NCBI RefSeq assembly: GCF_900169305.1
Contig: NZ_FWDP01000003.1
Coordinates: 186,001-250,000, forward strand
DNA from: Marinilactibacillus piezotolerans
Lineage (GTDB): Bacteria; Bacillota; Bacilli; Lactobacillales; Carnobacteriaceae_A
DNA: 64,000 nucleotides
Direction of reading: 5' to 3'
Positions within the stretch are counted from its first letter, which is position 1, and every line of letters begins with the position of its first letter. Shown in pieces: positions 1 to 8,640 of this stretch. The notes under the pieces are model-generated. The model had not been told where the DNA came from, did no database searches, and saw only the letters and a program-made list of their open reading frames with translations. Made by a program: the position numbers and the translations under genes.

Positions 1-57
1 TTCATAGAATATTCATATGACTATGATCAGTTGACTTAGGAGGATTCCCGGACGCAT

Positions 58-513
58 ATGTGGCAGTACAAACAGTTGGAAGAATTAAGCGCAAAAGATC
101 TGCATTTGATCTTACGAGAAAGAACAAAGGTATTTGTGGTGGAACAGGCTGCCGCATATCAGGAAGTCGATGATATCGATCTTTATGCTACACACTTAGT
201 GAAACGCTGCAAAGATCGTGTAGAAGCTTACTGCCGTGTTTATGTAAAAGACGGCTATGCAAGAATTGGACGCGTTATGGTGCCTGAAAGCTGCCGTAAC
301 TTAGGATACGGGCGTGAATTACTGCAGGTTGCTCTGAATTATATTGGTGTAAGATATCCTAAAAGAGATATTCAAATTCAAGCAGAAGCCTATTTAAAAC
401 AGTTTTACGAGTCATTCGGATTCGAGATCATCTCTGACTTGTATTACGACGAGAACATCGCACACTACGATATGAAACTAAAAGCGAAAGTCCCTGCATC
501 TGTTCAAGAATAA
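58..513 (+). CDS. ElaA-like GNAT family N-acetyltransferase
   Basis: A 151-residue single-domain GNAT protein that should move an acetyl group from acetyl-CoA to an unidentified amine. The N-terminal third has the ElaA-type pattern (LRERTKVFVVEQAAAYQEVDD). The acetyl-CoA loop follows at about residues 82-110 (IGRVMVPESCRNLGYGRELL), and the C-terminal YESFGFE helix/strand is typical of the fold. The ATG at 58 follows an AGGAGG at 38-43, with a rather long gap of about 14 bases. The gene stands alone and ends before a strong hairpin. The substrate cannot be read from the sequence; the family call is firm. Confidence 0.85.
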   Translation: MWQYKQLEELSAKDLHLILRERTKVFVVEQAAAYQEVDDIDLYATHLVKRCKDRVEAYCRVYVKDGYARIGRVMVPESCRNLGYGRELLQVALNYIGVRYPKRDIQIQAEAYLKQFYESFGFEIISDLYYDENIAHYDMKLKAKVPASVQE

Positions 514-590
514 AGTTCAAGATTAAAACAGATTTTTCAATAAGAATAGAAGCTGGTCGAGATATTGAATCAGCTGATAAAAATGGCAAA

Positions 591-632
591 GCCGAGCAGA
601 ATGGTACTTTTGTATAAGTCTGTTCGGCTTTT
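591..632. terminator. Rho-independent terminator after the ElaA-like gene
   Basis: GCCGAGCAGA (591-600) pairs with TCTGTTCGGC (619-628) with one G-U pair, followed by TTTTCT. The stem is A-rich on its left side, so it may also stop minus-strand transcription coming from the 791-1198 gene. Confidence 0.7.
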
Positions 633-790
633 CTCTGCTTAATCAACTGGTTTTCCTGATCTTTTTGCTCGTTTATTGCGGTAAACAAAACCTTGACCAT
701 TTCGTCTAATTCCTTGTTGAGCAGATGAGGGGCGCTATATTGGCCGCAGTTTCTCTATCAGCTACGGTTGTTTTCATTTTTTCAAATCTA

Positions 791-1198
791 CTAGCGTACA
801 AACGCGATGCCTGTCTTTTCATTATCCGCTTTTGTAAACCCGTTTTTCTCATAGAATTGAATGGTCTTGTCTTGATAATCAGTCATCAGTACTGTCTGCC
901 GGACCATTTGATTAGCCTCCAGCATCTTTTGTAATAGCGTACTTCCGATCCCTTTCCCCTGATAAGCTTCTTTCACAAGAATATCTTGTATGTACAGAAT
1001 ATAAACGCCATCTCCAACCGCTCGTGTCAGACCCACAAGCTCGTCATCACTCCAAGCGGAAATCACATGCAGGGAATTCGGCACAATGGCTTTCAAAACA
1101 GTTTCATCTTGAGTATAAGCTGTCCACTGTACATCTGTATACAAAGCTCTCAGCTGTTCAATGTCGATGGTTTTTGTTGTTTTATATGTAACGGTCAT
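791..1198 (-). CDS. GNAT family N-acetyltransferase
   Basis: A 135-residue GNAT acetyltransferase. Strands and loops are recognisable: VGLTRAVGDGVYILYIQDILV, then the acetyl-CoA pyrophosphate loop YQGKGIGSTLL at about residues 79-89, then FYEKNGFTKADN near the end. It resembles small YhfO-type acetyltransferases found widely in Firmicutes, but the acceptor is unknown. It lies 102 bases downstream of the Acr3 gene on the same strand and probably has its own ribosome site (GAGTGAAAAG before the ATG). The family is clear; the role is not. Confidence 0.8.
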   Translation of the reverse strand: MTVTYKTTKTIDIEQLRALYTDVQWTAYTQDETVLKAIVPNSLHVISAWSDDELVGLTRAVGDGVYILYIQDILVKEAYQGKGIGSTLLQKMLEANQMVRQTVLMTDYQDKTIQFYEKNGFTKADNEKTGIAFVR

Positions 1199-1300
1199 CT
1201 TTTCACTCCTCGTATAATCAGTTTATCATTTTTATTAGGTAAGACAATATAGAAAAGAAACCAGGTTAAAGACTGGTTTCCTCTCCATTATCATTAACGA

Positions 1301-2359
1301 CTATTTCTCAGAACTAAACCAGCTTTGGGTCCGGTTTGCTATTTTAACCAGAAACAGCATTACTGGGACTTCTACAAGTACCCCGACCACTGTCGCTAAT
1401 GTTGCTCCGGAGTTTAAGCCGAATAGTGAAATCGATAAAGCAACAGACAGCTCAAAGAAGTTGCTGGCACCGATCATTGCTGAAGGAGCAGCAATGTTAT
1501 ACGGCAATTTGCAAGCGTAGGCTCCAAAATAAGTGATGCTGAATATCAAAATGGTTTGTATAATCAGCGGAACTGAAATCAGTAGGATATGAAACGGGTT
1601 CTGCACAATTCGTTCTCCCTGAAACGAAAAGATAGTCACTAAGGTCATCAATAAACCGATCATAGTGACACGGTCGAATTTCTCAATAAAGACATTCTCG
1701 AAGTAACGACTGCCTTTTTGATTGATTACCCATTTTCTCACAACGATTCCTAACGCCAGAGGAACAACAACAAATAATACAGTGGATAAGATCAACGTGT
1801 TCCAAGGAACAACGATGTTTCCGACACCTAAAAGCAGCGCAACGATCGGCGCAAATAATACTAGTATAATAATGTCATTAACAGAGACTTGCACCAATGT
1901 ATAAGCCGGGTCTCCGTTGGTCAGCTTGCTCCAGACGAATACCATCGCCGTACAGGGTGCGGCACCTAATAAAACAGCACCGGCAATATATTCTCTGGCC
2001 AATTCATTTTCAATCAGCCCATTAAATATGATTAAAAAGAAAAATGAGGCAATTAAAAACATCGTAAATGGTTTTACCGCCCAATTGATTGTGGTTGTCA
2101 GAAAAAGTCCTTTCGGCTTCTTTGTTGCGTTCAATATACTGGTAAAATCAATTTTTAGCATCATGGGGAATATCATAATCCAAATTAAAACTGCAGTAGG
2201 TACGGATACTTGATAATATTCAAAGCGACTCAAGAGTTCTGGTATCCATGGAACAAATTCACCAATCAGTATACCGGCTGCCATACACAACAGGACCCAG
2301 ACAGTTAAATATCGTTCAAAAATGCTGATTACAGATGATTGTTGGTTTGTTTTTATCAT
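1301..2359 (-). CDS. acr3: Acr3-type arsenite efflux permease
   Basis: A 352-residue integral membrane protein with about ten hydrophobic helices. It matches the Acr3 arsenite/H+ antiporter family, including the segment GAAPCTAMVFVWS around residues 132-144. Its cysteine (C136) corresponds to the conserved functional cysteine of Acr3. The family exports As(III), and sometimes Sb(III), across the cytoplasmic membrane. The gene lies downstream of arsR and the CoA-disulfide-reductase-like gene, but is separated from them by an inverted repeat and carries its own ArsR-type palindrome at 2384-2399, so it probably has its own inducible promoter. No arsenate reductase (arsC) is visible in the window. 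Confidence 0.93.
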   Translation of the reverse strand: MIKTNQQSSVISIFERYLTVWVLLCMAAGILIGEFVPWIPELLSRFEYYQVSVPTAVLIWIMIFPMMLKIDFTSILNATKKPKGLFLTTTINWAVKPFTMFLIASFFFLIIFNGLIENELAREYIAGAVLLGAAPCTAMVFVWSKLTNGDPAYTLVQVSVNDIIILVLFAPIVALLLGVGNIVVPWNTLILSTVLFVVVPLALGIVVRKWVINQKGSRYFENVFIEKFDRVTMIGLLMTLVTIFSFQGERIVQNPFHILLISVPLIIQTILIFSITYFGAYACKLPYNIAAPSAMIGASNFFELSVALSISLFGLNSGATLATVVGVLVEVPVMLFLVKIANRTQSWFSSEK

Positions 2360-2383
2360 TTTGCGTCTCCTTCGATTCTATTC

Positions 2384-2399
2384 ATCAAAATTATTTGAT
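2384..2399 (-). promoter_or_regulatory. Putative ArsR operator upstream of acr3
   Basis: ATCAA-N6-TTGAT (ATCAAAATTATTTGAT) lies 25-40 bases upstream of the acr3 start. The same ATCAA-N6-TTGAT pattern sits in front of arsR at 4508-4523. Two copies of one palindrome, each directly before an arsenic gene, strongly suggest a shared regulator; assigning it to the ArsR encoded here is inference. Confidence 0.7.
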
Positions 2400-2415
2400 A
2401 TAAAGAATAAGTATC

Positions 2416-2470
2416 AGCCAGCTTTCACTCCTGCAGATTTATCAAAAAAAAACAGAAGTAAAAGCTGGCT
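2416..2470. terminator. Long stem-loop between the flavoprotein gene and acr3
   Basis: AGCCAGCTTT (2416-2425) and AAAGCTGGCT (2461-2470) form a perfect 10-bp stem. The position just after the 2489-4150 stop suggests partial termination, but the T-run on the minus strand is weak, so full termination is uncertain. Confidence 0.45.
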
Positions 2471-2488
2471 ATTTTGTTCTATTAATGA

Positions 2489-4150
2489 CTAGGCTTTTTT
2501 ACTTTTCTGATAGTGCTGATAATTGGTGTTTCCGCCTGATAAAACCGCGACTTCTTTGAATCCAATATTGATCAGCAGGTTTTGGGCTGTGTTGCTTGTC
2601 ACACCTTTGTTGCAGTAAACGACTGTAAAGGTATCACGGTCTAGTTCAGCTGACCGTTTTCTTAAGTCAGGCATCGGAATATTCATCGCGTCTTGAACGT
2701 GATTTTTTAAATAGGCCTTCATAGAACGAACATCAATAATTTGTACAGGCTGACCAGCAGCCTTTCTTTCTTCCAATACTTCAGGCGTAATCACCGGTAA
2801 GTCTTTTCTGGCATTTTCCAAAACCATTCCTGTATAGTGCACCGGATCTTTAGTCGTGCTGAAAGGCGGTGCATAAGCGAGATCTAGATGGAACAGATCT
2901 TCTGCTTTTGCGTTAAATGTCATCGCAGTGGCTAGAACATCGATGCGTTTGTCCACACCTTCAGAACCAATGATCTGTGCACCCAGTACTCTCCCTGACT
3001 CTCTATCGGCAACGGCTTTTATGACCATATTTTGCCCGCCGGTATAAGTTGCGTGAGCCGGCTTGATATTATGGATAATGACTGGATCAAATCCTGCCTT
3101 TTCAGCTTCAGCAGCTGATAGCCCGGTATAAGCGACCGTTAAGTCAAATAAGCGGAAGATCCCCGTTCCCAGTGTTCCTTTGAATGTGAGGGAACCGCCC
3201 GTTAGATGATCGCCAGCGATCCGTCCCATTTTGTTCGCAGTAGAGCCCAGTGGATGATAGGCAGGCTGACCGGTAATCAGGTTAAAGCTTTCTGCCACGT
3301 CTCCCACTGCATACACATCGGGTTCAGAAGTCTGCATAACCTCATTAACTTTGATTGCGCCCGTTTCTCCCAAGGCAATGTTTGTGTCTTCAGCTAAAAG
3401 GGTATTGGGTCTTACACCCACAGCTAGAATCACCAGATCAACCGATAGAGCAGCACCCTTTTGCGTAACCAACCGCTCTGCTTTTCTGTCCCCGTCGATT
3501 GAATTCACTTTATCGCCAAGATGCAGTTCAATATGCTGTTCTGCCAATTTTTCTTCAATATAATAAGCCATGTCTGCATCGATTTTCGGAAAGACTTGCT
3601 CCGCCAGTTCGACTATCGAGACATTGATGCCTTTTCGCGTCAGCTGCTCTGCCATCTCTAATCCGATAAAGCCCGATCCAATGATCGCCGCACTTTTCAC
3701 GTTATTTGACTGCATATACTGGTCAATATCTCTAGTGTTTTCCATCGTCTTAACATGGAATACATTTTCCAGCGTTTTCAGGTTGAACGGTGGCGGCGTT
3801 AAAGAATAGGATCCTGTCGCAAGCACTAACTGATCATAGGTTTCTCTTCTGCCTTCTCCAGCTGTTCGATCATAGACTTCGATTTCTTTTACTGAAGGAT
3901 GGATCGAGGTAACGTGATGATTTGTATGGATACCGATCTCAAAACGGTCTTTGAACCATTTGGCGTCTCTGGGAATCAGTGCATCTATCGACTCCGCTTC
4001 CCCACCTAAATAGTAAGGCATTCCACAGACAGAATACGAAATGTCTTGCCCTTCGTCGTAGACGACAATTTCTGCTGTTTCATCATTTCTGCGTGCTTTG
4101 GCCGCTACAGATGTCCCTGCAGCAACCGATCCGATCACAACGATTTTCAT
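2489..4150 (-). CDS. cdr: CoA-disulfide reductase-like FAD oxidoreductase with C-terminal rhodanese domain
   Basis: A 553-residue flavoprotein of the pyridine-nucleotide disulfide reductase family. The N-terminal FAD fold starts at VVIGSVAAGTSVAAKARR. The motif YSVCGMPYYLGG carries the single active-site cysteine (C42) typical of CoA-disulfide reductase and NADH oxidase relatives. The second nucleotide-binding motif AAIIGSGFIGLEMAEQL is near residue 155, and the FAD motif VYAVGDVAES follows. The last ~90 residues form a rhodanese domain with catalytic cysteine C513 in VVYCNKGVTS. It lies 12 bases after arsR and must be co-transcribed. Known relatives reduce CoA disulfide or persulfides; a role in arsenic-related thiol stress is suggested by position only. 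Confidence 0.88.
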   Translation of the reverse strand: MKIVVIGSVAAGTSVAAKARRNDETAEIVVYDEGQDISYSVCGMPYYLGGEAESIDALIPRDAKWFKDRFEIGIHTNHHVTSIHPSVKEIEVYDRTAGEGRRETYDQLVLATGSYSLTPPPFNLKTLENVFHVKTMENTRDIDQYMQSNNVKSAAIIGSGFIGLEMAEQLTRKGINVSIVELAEQVFPKIDADMAYYIEEKLAEQHIELHLGDKVNSIDGDRKAERLVTQKGAALSVDLVILAVGVRPNTLLAEDTNIALGETGAIKVNEVMQTSEPDVYAVGDVAESFNLITGQPAYHPLGSTANKMGRIAGDHLTGGSLTFKGTLGTGIFRLFDLTVAYTGLSAAEAEKAGFDPVIIHNIKPAHATYTGGQNMVIKAVADRESGRVLGAQIIGSEGVDKRIDVLATAMTFNAKAEDLFHLDLAYAPPFSTTKDPVHYTGMVLENARKDLPVITPEVLEERKAAGQPVQIIDVRSMKAYLKNHVQDAMNIPMPDLRKRSAELDRDTFTVVYCNKGVTSNTAQNLLINIGFKEVAVLSGGNTNYQHYQKSKKA

Positions 4151-4162
4151 AATATCCTCCTT

Positions 4163-4495
4163 TTAGCAGCACTCATCGTCTGCTGATTTTAATAAATAGC
4201 AAAACTGTTCAGATAATAGTTCTCTTGCTGTCTCTTCTTCAATCCAGTAATAACTCCAAGTAGCAGAGGTTTCTTTTTGAATCAGCTCTGCATTCAATAA
4301 TATTTTCAAATGATAAGACAGTTTGGACTGCGGCAGATCCAATAGGTCTTCCAGATCACAGACGCAGAGTTTTCCATTCATAGCCAGCAGATGCAGAACC
4401 GTCAAACGAATCGGATCTGACAAAGCTTTAAATTGTTGAGCATATTTCATAACATCCGGTAAATCTGTTACGCTTTTTTTCGTTTCGTTCATCAT
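4163..4495 (-). CDS. arsR: ArsR family metalloid-responsive repressor
   Basis: A 110-residue winged-helix repressor of the ArsR/SmtB family that should release DNA on binding As(III). The sensing motif KLCVCDLEDLLDLPQSKLSYHLKIL contains C44 and C46 at the start of the recognition region, as in classical As(III) sensors. The C-terminus ends with an extra Cys-Cys pair (C109, C110) that may supply further ligands. It starts the operon arsR-cdr. A promoter (TTGTAA-N17-TATAGT) and a palindromic operator lie immediately upstream, so autoregulation is likely. The effector is inferred from the motif and from the Acr3 neighbour. Confidence 0.93.
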   Translation of the reverse strand: MMNETKKSVTDLPDVMKYAQQFKALSDPIRLTVLHLLAMNGKLCVCDLEDLLDLPQSKLSYHLKILLNAELIQKETSATWSYYWIEEETARELLSEQFCYLLKSADDECC

Positions 4496-4507
4496 CGATG
4501 CTCCTTA

Positions 4508-4558
4508 ATCAATTTTTTTTGATGAACTAACTATAGCAAACCCTTTTTTTAATTACAA
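4508..4558 (-). promoter_or_regulatory. arsR promoter with ArsR-type operator
   Basis: On the minus strand, -35 TTGTAA (4558-4553), a 17-base spacer and an extended -10 TGC-TATAGT (4535-4530). Directly downstream is the palindrome ATCAA-N6-TTGAT (4508-4523), which a repressor would use to cover the transcription start. It matches the palindrome before acr3. Confidence 0.75.
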
Positions 4559-4668
4559 GAAAGACTGATCGGGATATCTTGATATCTGAATGAGATTTTA
4601 TAGTGTATTGACCATCATTTTAGTATACTGAAACCAAACCTTAATTCATTATAAAAGGAGTACAACAC

Positions 4669-5859
4669 ATGCCTGATGTCTCGAAATCTTCTTCCATTAG
4701 CCGATCGACTTTTTTAAAAGATATATTCATTTGTTCCTTAGGGGCTTTTGGAGGCCCTGAAGCTCATTATAGTGTGTTTACCGACCAATTAGTCATTAAA
4801 AAACAGTATCTTACTGAAGAAGAACTGGTTGAACTGATGGCTTTATGCAGTTTTCTGCCTGGTCCCAGCAGTACTCAGACAATCGTTTCCATCGGTCACA
4901 AAGTCGGCGGTCCGTGGCTGGCTTTCTTGACCATGCTGGTGTGGGCTTTTCCTGCTTTAGTTATCATGACCGTTTTGTCTTTTTTATATCAGTTTTTGGA
5001 TGCTCAGCAGATATCCGCTGATATTCTGCGTTACATAGGTCCTATGGCGGTTGGGTTTATTATTCTGGCCTCTTACCGGATCGGCAAGAAAGTCATTAAA
5101 GACACTCAAACGTTCTGGCTGCTGCTTTTTGGTGCAGTTGCCACCTACTTTATTCGAGCACCTTGGGTATTTCCGCTTGTACTGATTATCGGCGGTCTCG
5201 TGAGTGTCGCATCAACCAAAGAAAAGAATCTCTGGAATCGTGTCAAACTGAATCCGCCTTATCCTTATCTGGCTCTGTTTCTCTTTTTCACAATCGGGAG
5301 TTTGCTCTTAACAGCCTTCTTTCAGAATGAGATCCTGGCTATTTTCGAACAGTTCTACCGTTACGGTTACTTGGTATTCGGGGGCGGTCAAGTCGTTATT
5401 CCGGTAATGTACAGCGAACTAGTCGAAGTAGATGGATTAATGTCCAGCGAGCAGTTTCTGACAGGTTATGGACTTGTTCAAGGTATTCCCGGTCCCATGT
5501 TCAGTTTCAGCGCGTATGCGGGCGGCATGGCTGCACAGAACGGTTCTGTCTTCCATCAGATTTTAGGCGCTGTTGCTGGAGGCATCGGAATCTTTTTACC
5601 GGGACTGCTGTTGATCTACTTTGTTTACCCTATGTGGGAACGAATCAAAACCGTGAAAGGCTTCCGTGTAGCGTTGAAAGGAGTCGCCGCTGTAGCAGGC
5701 GGACTGATTGCGATCGCTGCGGTTATCTTAACTCAGCAAAGCGGATTGACGTGGGACAATCTGCTGATCACAATTGGAACCGTCATATTGCTGGCTACCA
5801 GGAAAATTCCGGCACCTGTTATTGTCGTGATCGTTATATTGATTGGAATTCTATTTTAA
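4669..5859 (+). CDS. chrA: ChrA family chromate transporter
   Basis: A 396-residue membrane protein with two homologous CHR halves of about 180 residues. The first half shows GAFGGPEAHYSVF, FLPGPSSTQTIVSIGHKVGGPWLAF and a PAL turn. The second shows YGYLVFGGGQVVIPVMYSEL and GYGLVQGIPGPMFSFSAYAGG. The repeated FGGxxA / PGPxx pattern is diagnostic of long-form chromate transporters, which export chromate from the cytoplasm. Substrate specificity in untested members is uncertain. It is divergent from arsR, with AAAGGAG before the ATG. A palindrome GATATC-TT-GATATC at 4573-4586 lies in the shared intergenic region. Confidence 0.9.
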   Translation: MPDVSKSSSISRSTFLKDIFICSLGAFGGPEAHYSVFTDQLVIKKQYLTEEELVELMALCSFLPGPSSTQTIVSIGHKVGGPWLAFLTMLVWAFPALVIMTVLSFLYQFLDAQQISADILRYIGPMAVGFIILASYRIGKKVIKDTQTFWLLLFGAVATYFIRAPWVFPLVLIIGGLVSVASTKEKNLWNRVKLNPPYPYLALFLFFTIGSLLLTAFFQNEILAIFEQFYRYGYLVFGGGQVVIPVMYSELVEVDGLMSSEQFLTGYGLVQGIPGPMFSFSAYAGGMAAQNGSVFHQILGAVAGGIGIFLPGLLLIYFVYPMWERIKTVKGFRVALKGVAAVAGGLIAIAAVILTQQSGLTWDNLLITIGTVILLATRKIPAPVIVVIVILIGILF

Positions 5860-5900
5860 GAAGACCGTTAAACCTGCAAGCGGTAGAAAGAAGTGTTCAT

Positions 5901-6179
5901 ATGTCAGATCTGCTGGAATTTCTATTCGAAATGGTTTTCGATACAGTCATTTTGTCCGGACAGCGATTTTTTAGAAATGGAAAAATCAGCAAACCTCTGC
6001 GCCTAAGCTTAGCTGTCTTGCTCTTCTTAGGACCAGTGATCCTGCTGATGCTGCTCACTCCTCTGCTCATTGAAATCAATAGTTGGTGGCTTTACCTGAT
6101 TATGTTCGGCATAGAGCTTTACTTTGGCTATCTTGCTGTCAAATACGTAAAAGGGATTTTATTCGGATTCAAAGAATAA
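5901..6179 (+). CDS. Small two-helix membrane protein of unknown function
   Basis: A 92-residue protein starting MSDLLEFLFEMVFDTVI, 41 bases after chrA. Hydrophobic stretches at about residues 36-55 (LSLAVLLFLGPVILLMLLTP) and 60-82 suggest two transmembrane helices, with a short positively charged loop (RNGKISKPLR) before the first. The ribosome site is weak (GAAAGAAG), fitting translation coupled to chrA transcription. It ends directly before a strong terminator, so chrA and this gene form a two-gene unit. I recognise no family. Confidence 0.6.
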   Translation: MSDLLEFLFEMVFDTVILSGQRFFRNGKISKPLRLSLAVLLFLGPVILLMLLTPLLIEINSWWLYLIMFGIELYFGYLAVKYVKGILFGFKE

Positions 6180-6187
6180 CTTTGCGC

Positions 6188-6250
6188 AAAAAGCCCGGCT
6201 TCTAATGAATCGTTTCGTTAAGGAAACGCTCACTGAAGCTGGGCTTTTTT
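6188..6250. terminator. Bidirectional terminator between the chrA unit and aldehyde dehydrogenase gene
   Basis: AAAAGCCCGGCTTC pairs with GAAGCTGGGCTTTTTT at the outer ends, with an inner hairpin CGTTTC/GAAACG. A-run on the left and T-run on the right serve the convergent genes on both strands. Confidence 0.8.
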
Positions 6251-6254
6251 ATTT

Positions 6255-7625
6255 TTACTTTAATAGTCTTCTCAGTACCTGTAATCCGTTTTTTGCATTC
6301 GGATAACGATAGGGATTATCGAAGCGTGTAGTCTGAGTCATGATACTTTTCTGGTGAGAAAATGTATCGAAGCTGGCTTTGCCATGATAGCTGCCCATCC
6401 CGCTCGAACCTACTCCGCCAAAAGGTAAATACGGTGAAATAATATGAAAAATAGTATCATTAATACAGCCGCCGCCAAAAGATACGGACTGTACAATCGT
6501 ATCTTCTATTTTTTGATTCTGCGTGAATAGATAGAGTGACAGTGGATTTGGATTTTTTGAAATACCTTCCATGACTTCAGCTAAGGTTTCATACTCAATC
6601 AGTGGAAAGACGGGACCAAAAATCTCCTCTTGCATAACGGTATCTGTCCAGTCAGCCTTTTCTAAAATCGTTGGTTCAATCGCCAATCTGCTCTCGTCGA
6701 AATGCCCGCCATGTACGATTTCACCTTCGGATAAGTAGCCTTTAAGACGCTGAAAATGTTTTCCATTCACTATATGTGTATATTCACTATTTTCTAAAGC
6801 ATTTTGCCCGTAAAGAGACTGAGTAGCCTGAATCAGTTTTTTTAAAAAAGGTTCTTTTACGGATTTATGGACATAAAGATAGTCTGGTGCCACGCAGGTC
6901 TGCCCTGCATTCATGAATTTACCCCAGGCTATGCGTTTAGCAGCTAAATCCAGATCTGCATCAGCGTGCACAATACAGGGGCTTTTCCCGCCTAATTCCA
7001 GCGTCACTGGTGTCAGTGTCTGTGCTGCAGCTTCCATCACGATTTTTCCGACAGGAACGCTCCCGGTAAAGAACATATAGTCAAACGGCTCTGCCAATAA
7101 AGATTGAGTCGTGTCTGCATCCCCTTGAACAACTGCAATATAGTCAGAAGGGAAAGTCTCTTCGATCAGATCGCTGATAACCTGTGCTGTCTGAGGTGTT
7201 AATTCCGAGGGTTTGAGTACTGCACAATTTCCCGCAGCAATCGCCCCAACCAGCGGCGCTAGTATTAATTGAATCGGATAATTCCAAGGTCCGATGATCA
7301 GCGCCGAACCGTAGGGAACAGAATAAATCATACTCTTAGATCCCAGATGGGTCATCGGGGTTTTTACCTTTACTGGTTTCATCCATTTTTTCAGATGCTT
7401 AATGGCAAAGCTGATTTCACTGAGTACGATGCCGATTTCAGAAGCATATGTCTCATAAGCCGACTTATTTAAATCTACTTTTAGTGCTGCTGTCAGTTGC
7501 TGTTCATTTTTCATCAATACCGTTTTCAGTCGTTTTAATGCACTGATTCTAACACTCAGCTGTCTCGTTACACCTGACTGATAAAAGCGCTGTTGGTTTT
7601 CTACAATCTTCTGTATTTTCTCCAA
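6255..7625 (-). CDS. Aldehyde dehydrogenase, class 3 (ALDH3/YwdH-like)
   Basis: A 456-residue NAD(P)+-dependent aldehyde dehydrogenase. The N-terminal IIGPWNYPIQL and AVLKPSELTP segments bind the cofactor. The general-base glutamate E210 is in LELGGKSPCIV and the catalytic cysteine C244 in NAGQTCVAPDYLY. The short length (about 450 rather than 490-500 residues) and PFGGVGSSGMGSYHGKASFDTFSH near the end are typical of the ALDH3 branch that oxidises medium- and long-chain or aromatic aldehydes. The start follows a GGGAGGCGATTG ribosome site. It stands alone, convergent with the chrA unit. The true substrate is unknown. Confidence 0.9.
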   Translation of the reverse strand: MEKIQKIVENQQRFYQSGVTRQLSVRISALKRLKTVLMKNEQQLTAALKVDLNKSAYETYASEIGIVLSEISFAIKHLKKWMKPVKVKTPMTHLGSKSMIYSVPYGSALIIGPWNYPIQLILAPLVGAIAAGNCAVLKPSELTPQTAQVISDLIEETFPSDYIAVVQGDADTTQSLLAEPFDYMFFTGSVPVGKIVMEAAAQTLTPVTLELGGKSPCIVHADADLDLAAKRIAWGKFMNAGQTCVAPDYLYVHKSVKEPFLKKLIQATQSLYGQNALENSEYTHIVNGKHFQRLKGYLSEGEIVHGGHFDESRLAIEPTILEKADWTDTVMQEEIFGPVFPLIEYETLAEVMEGISKNPNPLSLYLFTQNQKIEDTIVQSVSFGGGCINDTIFHIISPYLPFGGVGSSGMGSYHGKASFDTFSHQKSIMTQTTRFDNPYRYPNAKNGLQVLRRLLK

Positions 7626-7719
7626 ATCAATCGCCTCCCTTTCTTGAATGATCGACTGCTGACACTTTTTTCTTAAGAAAAGGATACCGCTGATCTGGTC
7701 ATTTCTTCAATAATTTGCT

Positions 7720-8640
7720 TTAAATAATCGTTTCTAGTTTCGTAGCTTGTTTTTGTAAATAGTTTGATTCTGTACTGATTCGATTAAACTCATTTATCGT
7801 TCCATTGATTTCTTCTTCGCTGACTAGGATTTGATTCTGCAGAACGTTATTTCCTTTTACTACAACGTCGATATTATCTGTGACGGCTGAAATATCTTCT
7901 CCAATGATATACGCAGATTCATGTACTTTTTGAGAAAGATTTTTCACTTCTTGAGCAATCACTCCAAATCCCAAACCATATTCTCCAGCATGTGCCGCTT
8001 CAATGGATGCATTGATTGCCAGAAGGTTCGTGTTAGAAGCAATATCTTGGATCGTGCGGACAATGCTTTTGATCGAATTGCTTTTATCCTGCAGCCTGTT
8101 CAAGTTGACTGTGCTTTCTTTTGATAAATTGATCATCTCTTGATTGCCTGCCAGCAATTCTTGACCCTTGCCAATTCCTTCTTCAGATGCTTCTGTCAAT
8201 TTAGAAGACATTGTTAACAAATCATTGGTTACTTTCTCAATTTGTGTCTGACGTTCTGTGATATCTGTCGCTACTTTGGCAACACCGACCACTTCCGTTT
8301 TTCCTTCATTAAAAATTGGAAAATAAGTTGCTTCCAACCACACTACTTCAGCTGAGGCACTTCTTCTCATAATTTTATCTTGGAAACTTACACCGTTCAG
8401 TAGATTTTCCCATAACTCTTCATATTCGGGACTATTCACAAATTCCGGAAAGCAGAATATTTTATGCTCTTTTCCGTATAATTCTTCTTTGTGATAACCC
8501 AGCACATTGGCAAAATTATCATTTACATAAGTAACTCTCTTATTTTTATCAAACCGAATGATTGCTATATTCTGCTCTAAAGCGTTGACCACCAATTCAT
8601 CATTTAACTGATTTCTCTCAATATTGATGTTTTCCATCAT
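7720..8640 (-). CDS. Soluble PAS-domain methyl-accepting chemoreceptor
   Basis: About 306 residues with no transmembrane segment. A PAS sensor domain ([22 protein letters not shown] to [13 protein letters not shown]) occupies roughly residues 25-130. A short MCP signalling tip follows, with the highly conserved hairpin [35 protein letters not shown]. The arrangement resembles cytoplasmic receptors such as Aer-like or YfmS-type proteins. I start it at the ATG at 8640, nine bases after AAGGAG, rather than at an upstream ATG at 8664 that lacks a ribosome site. No che or flagellar genes are in the window, so it would have to signal to components encoded elsewhere. Confidence 0.85.
   Translation of the reverse strand: MMENINIERNQLNDELVVNALEQNIAIIRFDKNKRVTYVNDNFANVLGYHKEELYGKEHKIFCFPEFVNSPEYEELWENLLNGVSFQDKIMRRSASAEVVWLEATYFPIFNEGKTEVVGVAKVATDITERQTQIEKVTNDLLTMSSKLTEASEEGIGKGQELLAGNQEMINLSKESTVNLNRLQDKSNSIKSIVRTIQDIASNTNLLAINASIEAAHAGEYGLGFGVIAQEVKNLSQKVHESAYIIGEDISAVTDNIDVVVKGNNVLQNQILVSEEEINGTINEFNRISTESNYLQKQATKLETII

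Noticed and set aside
428-700. Minus-strand 90-codon ORF with AAGGA ribosome site (MVKVLFTAINEQKDQENQLI...)
   Set aside because: Its first 35 codons look protein-like, but the frame runs through the terminator at 591-632 and then antisense to the ElaA-like gene. It may be a remnant of a small gene following the 791-1198 acetyltransferase (another frame reads MKTTVADRETAA just upstream), but there is no recognisable product.
4573-4586. GATATC-TT-GATATC palindrome between arsR and chrA as a third ArsR operator
   Set aside because: It does not match the ATCAA-N6-TTGAT pattern of the two supported sites; it may serve another regulator or be chance.
5634-5900. Upstream extension of the small membrane protein after chrA
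   Set aside because: The extension overlaps the end of chrA in another frame; the hydrophobic, protein-like part begins at the ATG at 5901.
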